Notes under the pieces: generated by a model
The model's database searches: none
What the model was told of the DNA's origin: nothing
What the model saw: only the letters and a program-made list of their open reading frames with translations
Position numbers and translations under genes: made by a program
NCBI GenBank assembly: GCA_050874665.1
Contig: JBNMLC010000009.1
Span: 41,924-105,923 of the forward strand
Direction of reading: 5' to 3'
Source of the DNA: RUG11237 sp050874665
GTDB lineage: Bacteria > Bacillota > Clostridia > Lachnospirales > Lachnospiraceae
Length of the DNA stretch: 64,000 nucleotides
In this document: positions 1 through 7,032 of the stretch, piece after piece
How the letters are laid out: the number at the start of each line of letters is the position of its first letter
Numbering within the stretch: position 1 is the first letter of the stretch

Positions 1-1425
1 TCAGAACGACTGAATCACGTAACCGATGTTATGGAGCAGTTAGGTCTTGTGATTTTAAAAGATGAAAATGGAAAATATGTAACCAGAGGAAATCGAAATA
101 TTAAAATTAATGGAGAAAATATTAAGCCAATTTTGGCCGCTGCGGTAAAAAAGCAGGAAAATGTAACTGTGATAAATCACATTAATATTACAGATTACAT
201 AGTGGAGAATAACCACATTCGTGGTGCGTATGGATTTGACGTGAATGAAGAAATCTTTTACGCAATAAGTGCAAAGGCAGTGATCTGTGCTACCGGAGGT
301 GCAGCGGGGCTGTATCGTCCAAATAATCCGGGATTTTCCAGACACAAGATGTGGTATCCGCCATTTAATACGGGAGCCGGATATGCGATGGGAATTTTAG
401 CCGGGGCAGAAATGACTACATTTGAAATGCGCTTTATTGCATTGCGCTGCAAAGATACGATTGCACCAACAGGAACGATTGCACAAGGGGTTTTGGCAAA
501 ACAGGTGAATAGCTTAGGTGAAGTGTATGAAGACAAATACGGTCTGACAACTTCGCAGCGAGTATATGGAACAGTAATGGAAAACAGGGCAGGCAGAGGC
601 CCTTGTTACTTAAAGACAGAGGGAATTAGCAAAGAACAGGAACAGGATTTATACAAAGCATATCTTAATATGGCACCGAGCCAGACCTTGAAATGGCTGG
701 AGACAGGAAAAGGTCCGGCAGAACAAAATGTGGAAATTGAAGGAACAGAACCATATATTGTAGGTGGTCATACCGCCAGCGGATACTGGGTGGATAATAA
801 ACGCCGGACAACGATTACAGGGCTGTATGCGGCAGGAGATGTAGCAGGTGGAGCACCACAAAAATATGTGACAGGTGCTTTGGCAGAGGGAGAGATTGCA
901 GCAGAAGCCGTACTGGAATTTTTAAAAGACAACGATTGGCAGGAAGAAGTTGTGGATGCACAGAAAGAAAAGGCAGAGATAAAGAAGAGGGAATATGAAA
1001 GTTATTTAAAAAATAATGAGTCAGTAATAGATACAGAACAATTAGAGGAAGCCATGCAGAAAATTATGGACGAATATGCAGGTGGAATCAGTACAGATTA
1101 CCAGTACAATGAGGAAAGGTTAAAACTTGCAGCGGAGAAGATAGAAGCCTTAGAGCCCTTAGCAAATAAATTAGCTGCAAAGAATACAGATGAATTGTTA
1201 CATATATACGAATTAAAGGAACGTCTGGTAGTATGTAAAGCGGTCATTGCACATTTACGTGCCAGAAAAGAAACCAGATGGCATAGTTTTGCAGAACATA
1301 TGGATTATCCTGGAAAGACAAAGGAATTTGAAAAATATATCAATTCTAAAATGTCCGATGGAAAAATAAAGACATTTACCAGAGAGCTGGTAAAAGGAGG
1401 TGCGGTATATGAGCATACGAATTGA
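1..1425 (+). CDS. aprA: AprA-like adenylylsulfate reductase, flavoprotein alpha subunit (5' end outside window)
   Basis: The frame is open from base 1, so the FAD-binding N-terminus lies upstream; about 474 residues are visible. The protein belongs to the fumarate reductase/AprA flavoprotein group. I see CATGGAAGLYRP, WYPPFNTGAGYAM, an AGRGPCYLKTE segment and the late FAD motif GLYAAGDVAGGAPQKY. These correspond to segments of dissimilatory AprA, which reduces adenylylsulfate (APS) to sulfite and AMP. The last 130 residues are a charged helical domain as in this superfamily. The stop overlaps the ferredoxin gene, and cysD and cysN follow, so the operon makes APS and then reduces it, probably for assimilation in the cytoplasm. 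Family assignment is strong; assignment to APS rather than another substrate rests mainly on context. Confidence 0.85.
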   Translation, partial: SERLNHVTDVMEQLGLVILKDENGKYVTRGNRNIKINGENIKPILAAAVKKQENVTVINHINITDYIVENNHIRGAYGFDVNEEIFYAISAKAVICATGGAAGLYRPNNPGFSRHKMWYPPFNTGAGYAMGILAGAEMTTFEMRFIALRCKDTIAPTGTIAQGVLAKQVNSLGEVYEDKYGLTTSQRVYGTVMENRAGRGPCYLKTEGISKEQEQDLYKAYLNMAPSQTLKWLETGKGPAEQNVEIEGTEPYIVGGHTASGYWVDNKRRTTITGLYAAGDVAGGAPQKYVTGALAEGEIAAEAVLEFLKDNDWQEEVVDAQKEKAEIKKREYESYLKNNESVIDTEQLEEAMQKIMDEYAGGISTDYQYNEERLKLAAEKIEALEPLANKLAAKNTDELLHIYELKERLVVCKAVIAHLRARKETRWHSFAEHMDYPGKTKEFEKYINSKMSDGKIKTFTRELVKGGAVYEHTN

Positions 1426-1723
1426 CAGGGAAAAATGCGTAGGCTGTGGCTTGTGCATGGAAGTATGCCCTGGAAACCTGCTAAAAAAAGATTGTGACGG
1501 AAAGGCGTATATTCAATGCCCAAAGGATTGCTGGGGCTGCACTTCCTGTATTAAGGAATGTAAAAGGAATGCCATAGAATTTTATCTGGGTGCAGATATG
1601 GGTGGACAAGGAAGTATTTTGACTGTGGCAGAAGAAAAAGGTGTAAATCATTGGCAGCTTAAGTCTACAGATGGAACAGTACAGACGATTGACGTGAATA
1701 AAAAAGACGCCAATAAATATTAG
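1409..1723 (+). CDS. aprB: AprB-like ferredoxin, two [4Fe-4S] clusters
   Basis: This is a 104-residue protein starting at ATG 1409, eight bases after AAAGGAGG; an in-frame GTG at 1400 overlaps that ribosome site and is less likely. The first cluster motif is CVGCGLCMEVCP; the second is CPKDCWGCTSCIKEC, giving eight or more cysteine ligands. The arrangement matches the N-terminal ferredoxin part of AprB, the electron-transfer subunit of APS reductase, but the protein is shorter than dissimilatory AprB (about 150 residues), lacking most of its C-terminal tail. It overlaps the flavoprotein gene by 17 bases, which suggests translational coupling and a 1:1 complex. Its role would be to pass electrons to the flavin for APS reduction. 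Confidence 0.85.
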   Translation: MSIRIDREKCVGCGLCMEVCPGNLLKKDCDGKAYIQCPKDCWGCTSCIKECKRNAIEFYLGADMGGQGSILTVAEEKGVNHWQLKSTDGTVQTIDVNKKDANKY

Positions 1724-1745
1724 TATAAAATCAGGAGGAAAGACA

Positions 1746-2645
1746 ATGGAAAAATTAGACCACTTAGATGCCTTAGAGGCAGAATCAATATACATCATTA
1801 GAGAGGTAGCGGCAGAATGTGAAAATCCGGTAATGCTCTACTCAATCGGAAAGGACAGCTCCGTAATGCTTCATCTCGCCATGAAAGCGTTTTATCCGGA
1901 GAAACCACCATTTCCGTTTTTACATGTGGATACGACATGGAAGTTTAAAGAAATGATTGAATTTAGAGATAAGATTGCAAAAAAACTTGGAATTGAAATG
2001 TTAGTTTATACGAATGAAGAAGGTGTCAAACAGGGAATCAATCCGTTTGATCATGGTTCTGCTTATACAGATATCATGAAAACACAGGCATTGAAGCAGG
2101 CACTTACAAAATACGGATTTACTGCAGCGTTCGGTGGCGGACGTCGAGATGAAGAAAAATCTCGTGCGAAAGAGAGAATCTTTTCATTCCGTAATGAAAA
2201 TCAGGCGTGGGATCCGAAAAATCAGCGTCCGGAAATGTGGAAGTTGTTTAACACTAAGATTAATAAAGGCGAGAGCATGCGAGTATTCCCAATCTCAAAT
2301 TGGACAGAAAAAGATATCTGGCAATATATTAAGCGGGAAAATATCGATATTGTGCCGTTATATTTTGCAAAGGAAAGACCGGTTATCTATCGTGACGGAA
2401 ATATTATCATGGTAGATGATGACAGATTAAAATTGCGTGAAGGCGAAAAAATCGAAAAGAAAAAAGTACGTTTCCGTACCCTGGGCTGCTATCCCTTAAC
2501 CGGAGGCATAGAGTCAGAAGCAGATACCTTAGATGAGATTATTGAAGAAACCTTAAGTGCGGTATCCTCTGAACGAACCAGCCGTGTGATTGACCAGGAG
2601 GCAGCAGGAAGTATGGAAAGAAGAAAAAGGGAGGGCTATTTCTAA
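1746..2645 (+). CDS. cysD: sulfate adenylyltransferase subunit 2 (ATP-PPi loop subunit)
   Basis: A 299-residue protein of the PP-loop (PAPS reductase-like) fold and of normal CysD length. The PP-loop signature YSIGKDSSVMLH lies near residue 31, and FGGGRRDEEKSRAKERIFSFR, WKLFN and FRTLGCYPLTGGIES are typical CysD segments. With CysN it makes adenylylsulfate and pyrophosphate from ATP and sulfate, the first step of sulfate assimilation. AGGAGG precedes the ATG. It lies 22 bases after the ferredoxin gene and one base before cysN, so the four genes form one operon in which APS is produced and consumed. Confidence 0.95.
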   Translation: MEKLDHLDALEAESIYIIREVAAECENPVMLYSIGKDSSVMLHLAMKAFYPEKPPFPFLHVDTTWKFKEMIEFRDKIAKKLGIEMLVYTNEEGVKQGINPFDHGSAYTDIMKTQALKQALTKYGFTAAFGGGRRDEEKSRAKERIFSFRNENQAWDPKNQRPEMWKLFNTKINKGESMRVFPISNWTEKDIWQYIKRENIDIVPLYFAKERPVIYRDGNIIMVDDDRLKLREGEKIEKKKVRFRTLGCYPLTGGIESEADTLDEIIEETLSAVSSERTSRVIDQEAAGSMERRKREGYF

Positions 2646-2646
2646 G

Positions 2647-4263
2647 ATGAAAGGATTATTGAAATTTATTACATGTGGAAGTGTAGATGACGGAAAATCT
2701 ACTTTGATTGGACATATTTTATACGATTCTAAGCTTTTATATGCAGATCAGAAGAAAGCGTTGGAATTAGATTCTAAAGTGGGAAGCCGTGAAGGAAAGA
2801 TAGACTACTCTCTTTTATTAGACGGTTTGATGGCAGAAAGAGAACAGGGAATTACAATTGACGTGGCATATCGTTATTTTACTACAGATCATAGAAGCTT
2901 TATCGTGGCAGATACACCGGGACATGAGGAATATACAAGAAACATGGCAGTGGGAGCCTCCTTTGCTGATTTAGCAGTGATTTTGGTAGATGCTAAGCAA
3001 GGAGTTCTGATACAGACAAAGCGTCATGCAAGAATCTGCTCCCTGATGGGAATCAGGAATTTTGTCTTTGCCGTAAATAAAATGGATTTGGTAAATTACA
3101 GTGAAGAAGTATTTACGAAAATAGAAGCTCAGATTGCACAGTTAACGGAAGAGCTGTCTTTGGGAAATGTAGTCATTATTCCATTGTCTGCGACAGAAGG
3201 AGATAATGTAACCAAAAAATCAGAGAATATTCCGTGGTATCAGGGAGAAGCTTTATTACCTTATCTAGAACAGGTAGATGTCGCTGAAATTCAAGAAGAA
3301 AAGGGATTCTATCTTCCGGTACAGAGAGTATGCCGTCCAAATCATGAATTTAGAGGATTTCAAGGTCAGATTGAAGCAGGAAGCATTTCGGTTGGGGACG
3401 AAATCATAACATTACCAAGCAATGAAAAAGCACATGTTAAGAGCATTCACATTGGTGAAAAAAGCGTGGAAAAGGCAGGAAAGGGACGTCCGGTTACCAT
3501 TCAGTTAGACCGTGAGGTTGATGTATCAAGAGGCTGCGTATTAACGGATAATTCTGATGTAAAGCTCAGTTCAGCTATTACAACAACGTTACTTTGGATG
3601 GACGATGTACCATTGGAAAATGGAAAGAATTATTTTGTAAAGCTGGGTACAAAATTGATTCCAGGAGTGGTAACAGAAATTTTATATTCGATTGATGTAA
3701 ATTCAGGAGAGAAAAAAGCGGCAGATCATTTAAATAAAAATGAAATTGCTGTGGCGAAGGTAACTTTTGCAGAACCGATTGTGGTGGATGAGTTTAATAA
3801 GCATAAAACATTAGGAGAATTCATTCTTATTGACCGTGTAAGTAATATGACATCTGCCTGCGGAGTAGTTACAGAAGTTATGGAAGAAAAAAGCACAAGT
3901 AAAAACAGTACCGTCGATGTTCATATCAGGGCAGCTTTAAAGGGACAATTGCCTGTGGCAGTAGAATTTCCAATACAAAACGAGGCAGTTACCTTAAAGC
4001 TTGTAGAAAAGGTGGAAAAATACTTAAGTAACGAAGGAAGACATACATATTTGTATGTGTTAGAGAAAGAAAGACCAGAAGTGGCAGCCGCAGTCGTAAA
4101 GCATTTGCTTGCTGCAGGAATCATTGTTCTCGTTGCAGGTGAAACAAAGGAATTGGGGCTTCTTCCAGAAGAGGTAATCCCATATGAAGAATGGAAAACA
4201 GGAACAGAAGATGCAGAAGAAATAGGCGAATATATTAAAAAACAGACGGTGTATTCTATTTAG
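2647..4263 (+). CDS. cysN: sulfate adenylyltransferase subunit 1 (GTPase) with a vestigial APS-kinase-like tail
   Basis: A 538-residue translation-factor-like GTPase. It carries the P-loop GSVDDGKST (residues 11-19), DTPGHEEY (about 89) and NKMD (about 143), followed by the beta-barrel domains. GTP hydrolysis drives APS synthesis by CysD. The start is ATG 2647, one base after the cysD stop, preceded by GGGAGGG. After about residue 425 there is an extra domain of about 115 residues. Segments such as ALKGQLPVAVEF and EGRHTYLY resemble the fused APS kinase CysC, but no GxxGxGKS P-loop is present, so kinase activity is unlikely. This fits a pathway that reduces APS directly and does not need PAPS. 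The CysC relationship is my reading and needs a profile search. Confidence 0.92.
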   Translation: MKGLLKFITCGSVDDGKSTLIGHILYDSKLLYADQKKALELDSKVGSREGKIDYSLLLDGLMAEREQGITIDVAYRYFTTDHRSFIVADTPGHEEYTRNMAVGASFADLAVILVDAKQGVLIQTKRHARICSLMGIRNFVFAVNKMDLVNYSEEVFTKIEAQIAQLTEELSLGNVVIIPLSATEGDNVTKKSENIPWYQGEALLPYLEQVDVAEIQEEKGFYLPVQRVCRPNHEFRGFQGQIEAGSISVGDEIITLPSNEKAHVKSIHIGEKSVEKAGKGRPVTIQLDREVDVSRGCVLTDNSDVKLSSAITTTLLWMDDVPLENGKNYFVKLGTKLIPGVVTEILYSIDVNSGEKKAADHLNKNEIAVAKVTFAEPIVVDEFNKHKTLGEFILIDRVSNMTSACGVVTEVMEEKSTSKNSTVDVHIRAALKGQLPVAVEFPIQNEAVTLKLVEKVEKYLSNEGRHTYLYVLEKERPEVAAAVVKHLLAAGIIVLVAGETKELGLLPEEVIPYEEWKTGTEDAEEIGEYIKKQTVYSI

Positions 4264-4338
4264 ATGCACTAAGTTCGTCGCTGGAGGGACTCCTCTCTAA
4301 GTTTACAATGCAATCGATGAAACTAAAAACAAAACCCA

Positions 4339-4376
4339 CAATTCCTATTGACATGATAGGAATTGAGGAGTATAAT
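4339..4376 (+). promoter_or_regulatory. cysK promoter with overlapping 10-bp perfect inverted repeat (likely Rrf2/CymR-type operator)
   Basis: TTGACA at 4348-4353 and TATAAT at 4371-4376 are separated by exactly 17 bases, a consensus vegetative promoter. CAATTCCTAT (4339-4348) and ATAGGAATTG (4356-4365) form a perfect 10-bp inverted repeat with a 7-base spacer that contains the -35 box. A repressor bound here would exclude RNA polymerase. The GGAATT half-site resembles those of Rrf2-family regulators such as CymR, and an Rrf2 gene is the third gene of this operon. Autoregulation is inferred. Confidence 0.85.
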
Positions 4377-4432
4377 ACTTAACATAAGAAAAAGAGTAAA
4401 AGTAAGGAAATGAAATAAGGAGGAACAAAAAA

Positions 4433-5365
4433 ATGGCGAACATTTATAAGGGAACAATTAATTTGATTGGTAATACTCCATTGGTTGAAGTGGAGAATAT
4501 TGAAAAAGCAGAAAACTTAGAGGCGAGAATTTTAGTAAAACTGGAATATTTTAATCCGGCAGGAAGCGTAAAAGACAGAATTGCAAAAGCGATGATCGAA
4601 GATGCAGAAAGCAAAGGTCTGTTAAATAAAGATTCTGTGATTATTGAACCAACTTCCGGTAATACAGGAATTGGTCTGGCAGCAGTGGCAGCGGCAAAGG
4701 GTTATCGTGTAATCTTAACAATGCCGGAAACAATGAGTGTTGAAAGAAGAAATATATTAAAGGCATATGCTGCAGAAGTGGTTTTAACCGAAGGAGATAA
4801 AGGTATGAAGGGAGCAATTGCTAAGGCAGAGGAACTGGCAAAAGAACTTCCAAACAGCTATATCCCGGGACAGTTTGAAAACCCGGCCAATCCGGAGATT
4901 CATAAAAAGACAACAGGTCCGGAAATCTGGAACGATACCGATGGAGAAGTTGATTTCTTTATTGCAGGTGTAGGAACCGGTGGTACCATTACAGGAACCG
5001 GAGAGTACTTAAAGGAGCAGAATCCAAAGGTAAAGGTTATTGCAGTAGAACCGGCAACTTCACCGGTATTATCGGAAGGAAAAGCAGGTCCACATAAAAT
5101 TCAGGGAATCGGTGCCGGATTTGTACCGGAAACATTAAATACCAAAGTATATGATGAAGTATTTCCGGTAGGAAATGAAGATGCATTTGCAACCGGAAAG
5201 CTTTTGGCAAAGAAAGAGGGCGTGCTGGTTGGAATCTCTTCCGGAGCAGCATTATACGCAGCAATTCAGGTTGCAAAACGTCCGGAAAATAAGGGAAAGA
5301 CGATTGTAGTTCTTCTTCCTGATACCGGTGATCGTTACTATTCTACACCATTGTTTACAGAATAA
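4433..5365 (+). CDS. cysK: cysteine synthase A (O-acetylserine sulfhydrylase)
   Basis: A 310-residue PLP enzyme of typical CysK length. The PLP lysine lies in NPAGSVKDR (about residue 42), the substrate loop is PTSGNTGIGLA, the phosphate loop is GVGTGGTITGTG, and the C-terminal motif is GISSGAAL. It condenses O-acetylserine with sulfide to give cysteine. AAGGAGG stands nine bases before the ATG. It is the first gene of an operon with lysR (4 bases downstream) and rrf2. In Bacillus and Staphylococcus CysK also acts as partner of the repressor CymR, so co-transcription with an Rrf2 gene may be functionally meaningful. Confidence 0.95.
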   Translation: MANIYKGTINLIGNTPLVEVENIEKAENLEARILVKLEYFNPAGSVKDRIAKAMIEDAESKGLLNKDSVIIEPTSGNTGIGLAAVAAAKGYRVILTMPETMSVERRNILKAYAAEVVLTEGDKGMKGAIAKAEELAKELPNSYIPGQFENPANPEIHKKTTGPEIWNDTDGEVDFFIAGVGTGGTITGTGEYLKEQNPKVKVIAVEPATSPVLSEGKAGPHKIQGIGAGFVPETLNTKVYDEVFPVGNEDAFATGKLLAKKEGVLVGISSGAALYAAIQVAKRPENKGKTIVVLLPDTGDRYYSTPLFTE

Positions 5366-5369
5366 TGCC

Positions 5370-6278
5370 ATGACGTTGACACAACTGCGTTATGCAATTG
5401 CAGTAGCTGATACGAAGTCCATGAATGAGGCAGCCAAACAGTTATTTATCACTCAGCCGAGTCTTTCTTCTTCCATAAAGGAATTAGAAAAGGAGATTGA
5501 TGTGGAACTCTTTTTACGAACCAATAAGGGAGTCCAGATTACGGTAGAGGGAAAAGAATTTTTAGGCTATGCAAGACAGGTTGTGGAACAGTATCGGCTA
5601 TTGGAGGACAGATATGTAAATAAGAAAAATACAAAACAAAAATTCGGCGTTTCACTGCAGCATTATACCTTTGCGGTAAAAGCATTTGTGGAGATGGTAA
5701 AACAATTTGGATTGGAAGAATATGAATTTGCCATTAATGAAACAAAGACTTACGAAGTGATTGAAGACGTGAAAAATTTCAAGAGTGAGCTGGGAATTAT
5801 TTATCTGAACGAATTTAACAGTAGAGTTATCACTAAAATATTAAACGAAAATGGACTGGAATTTAAAGAATTGTTTCCATGTGAAACTTATGCGTATATG
5901 TGGAAAGGAAATCCTTTAGCAGGTGAACGCAGTATTACGATGGAACAGTTAAAAGAATACCCTTGTCTTTCTTTTGAGCAGGGAGAGAATAATTCCTTTT
6001 ATTTTGCGGAAGAAGTTTTAAGTACTTATGAATATAAGCAGATTATTAAAGCAAATGACAGAGCAACCATGTTGAATCTGATGGTAGGGCTAAATGGTTA
6101 TACGCTATGTTCCGGCATTATTTGTGAAGAATTAAATGGTGGGGAATATTGTGCCATACCATTAGAATCAGATGAAGTGATGCGGATTGGATATATCATG
6201 CGCAAGGGTATGGCATTAAGCCCATTAGCAGTAAAATATCTAGAAGAAATTCAGAAAGTAAGGGGAATACAGGCATGA
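5370..6278 (+). CDS. LysR-family transcriptional regulator, probably of sulfur metabolism
   Basis: A 302-residue LysR-type regulator starting at ATG 5370, four bases after the cysK stop; no clear Shine-Dalgarno is present, so translation is probably coupled. The N-terminal winged helix reads MTLTQLRYAIAVADTKSMNE, then AAKQLFITQPSLSSS, with the usual linker helix; the rest is the periplasmic-binding-protein-like effector domain. The last bases overlap the Rrf2 start (ATGA). By position it could sense O-acetylserine or a sulfur metabolite, as CysB, CysL and CmbR do. A LysR-like dyad lies in front of metY (6881-6930). The target and effector are inferred. Confidence 0.9.
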   Translation: MTLTQLRYAIAVADTKSMNEAAKQLFITQPSLSSSIKELEKEIDVELFLRTNKGVQITVEGKEFLGYARQVVEQYRLLEDRYVNKKNTKQKFGVSLQHYTFAVKAFVEMVKQFGLEEYEFAINETKTYEVIEDVKNFKSELGIIYLNEFNSRVITKILNENGLEFKELFPCETYAYMWKGNPLAGERSITMEQLKEYPCLSFEQGENNSFYFAEEVLSTYEYKQIIKANDRATMLNLMVGLNGYTLCSGIICEELNGGEYCAIPLESDEVMRIGYIMRKGMALSPLAVKYLEEIQKVRGIQA

Positions 6279-6709
6279 AAATTTCAACCAAAGGAAGGTA
6301 TGCCCTAAGACTTATGCTGGATCTGGCAATGAATAATACGGGAGAAATGGTGCGTATTAAGGAAATTGCGGAACGGCAGCATATATCTGAAAAATACTTA
6401 GAGCAGATTATTTCTATATTAAAAAGAGCAGGCTTTGTAAGAAGCCTTAGAGGTTCCCAGGGAGGCTATCAGTTAGCAAAGGAACCGAAGGAGTACACTG
6501 TGGGAATGATTTTAAGACTGACCGAAGGAAGCATGGCAGTGGTATCTTGTCTTGAGGACGAGGAAAATCAATGTGAACGTGCGGGCAGTTGTGTAAGTCT
6601 TAGAATTTGGACCATGATTGACAAAGCGGTCAGTGATGTCATCGATCACGTAACACTCCAGGACATGGTAGACTGGGAATTGGAAACGATTAATAATTAT
6701 ATGATATAA
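6275..6709 (+). CDS. cymR: Rrf2-family regulator, CymR/IscR-like
   Basis: A 144-residue Rrf2 protein of normal length. The start MKISTKGRYALRLMLDLA is almost diagnostic, and the recognition-helix region HISEKYLEQI is followed by the wing RSLRGSQGGYQLA. CymR of Firmicutes represses cysteine biosynthesis and has no iron-sulfur cluster, whereas IscR and NsrR use three cysteines. This protein has three (C-x7-C-x5-C in SCLEDEENQCERAGSC), so it could bind a cluster; the spacing is not identical to the IscR pattern I know. The location in the cysK operon favours the CymR role. The symbol is given by context, not proof. Its ATG overlaps the lysR stop. Confidence 0.82.
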   Translation: MKISTKGRYALRLMLDLAMNNTGEMVRIKEIAERQHISEKYLEQIISILKRAGFVRSLRGSQGGYQLAKEPKEYTVGMILRLTEGSMAVVSCLEDEENQCERAGSCVSLRIWTMIDKAVSDVIDHVTLQDMVDWELETINNYMI

Positions 6710-6746
6710 TATATAATACAGAGGATTGTCATATACAACGCATAAT

Positions 6747-6802
6747 AAATACAGTGGCTTTTTGGCAGGCTTTATATAGTCTGAAAGCCGCTGTATTTAT
6801 TT
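6747..6802 (+). terminator. Probable intrinsic terminator of cysK-lysR-rrf2
   Basis: AAATACAGTGGCTTT pairs with AAAGCCGCTGTATTT (one G-U) across a roughly 20-base loop and is followed by the U-rich TATTTTATA. It starts about 37 bases after the rrf2 stop. Confidence 0.65.
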
Positions 6803-6803
6803 T

Positions 6804-6880
6804 ATATAGTAGGAAATTTCCATGAAATTCCCTACTATATAAAAAGCCCTCCGGGCAGGAACGCCCTGCGGCGGCTGTTT
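6804..6880. repeat. Tight palindrome plus GC-rich hairpin, possible dispersed intergenic repeat
   Basis: ATATAGTAGGAAATTTC (6804-6820) pairs with GAAATTCCCTACTATAT (6824-6840) with a single mismatch and a 3-base loop. A GC-rich stretch follows (6845-6876) with its own pairing (GGGC/GCCC, AGCC/GGCT). The composition differs from the AT-rich flanks. No coding potential is seen. The 323 bases between rrf2 and metY otherwise hold only the terminator and control sites listed separately. Confidence 0.5.
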
Positions 6881-6930
6881 TGAAATGTCATTGCTATAGG
6901 TTTTGCCTATAACAAGTAATATGCATTTCA
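6881..6930. promoter_or_regulatory. 50-bp interrupted dyad upstream of metY, LysR-type site candidate
   Basis: TGAAATG (6881) and CATTTCA (6930) bracket an inner dyad TTGCTATAGG / CCTATAACAA around the loop TTTTG. CTATAGGTTTTGCCTATA has the T-N11-A style symmetry of LysR-type sites and resembles the MET-boxes of streptococcal sulfur regulators. It ends two bases before the metY -35 box, a classical activator position. The LysR gene at 5370 is the obvious candidate to bind it; that link is inferred. Confidence 0.5.
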
Positions 6931-6932
6931 TA

Positions 6933-6985
6933 TTAGACAACTAGGAAATGACATGGTATTATATCCTTGTAAACAGATAGGAAAT
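6933..6985 (+). promoter_or_regulatory. metY promoter with a possible weak second GGAATT-type operator
   Basis: TTAGAC (6933-6938) and TATTAT (6957-6962) are 18 bases apart. Immediately downstream, ATATCCTTG-N7-ATAGGAAAT (6961-6985) matches the cysK operator halves at 13 of 18 positions with the same 7-base spacer, so the Rrf2 protein may also bind here. The promoter is moderate and the operator is weak evidence. Confidence 0.45.
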
Positions 6986-7032
6986 AAATGAATTGAAAAA
7001 TAAAAAAGCGAAAAGAAAAGGAGAATATGATT

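Noticed and set aside
6710..7032. SAM riboswitch or T-box upstream of metY
   Set aside because: The conserved cores are not seen; the hairpins present are simple dyads and a terminator of the upstream operon.
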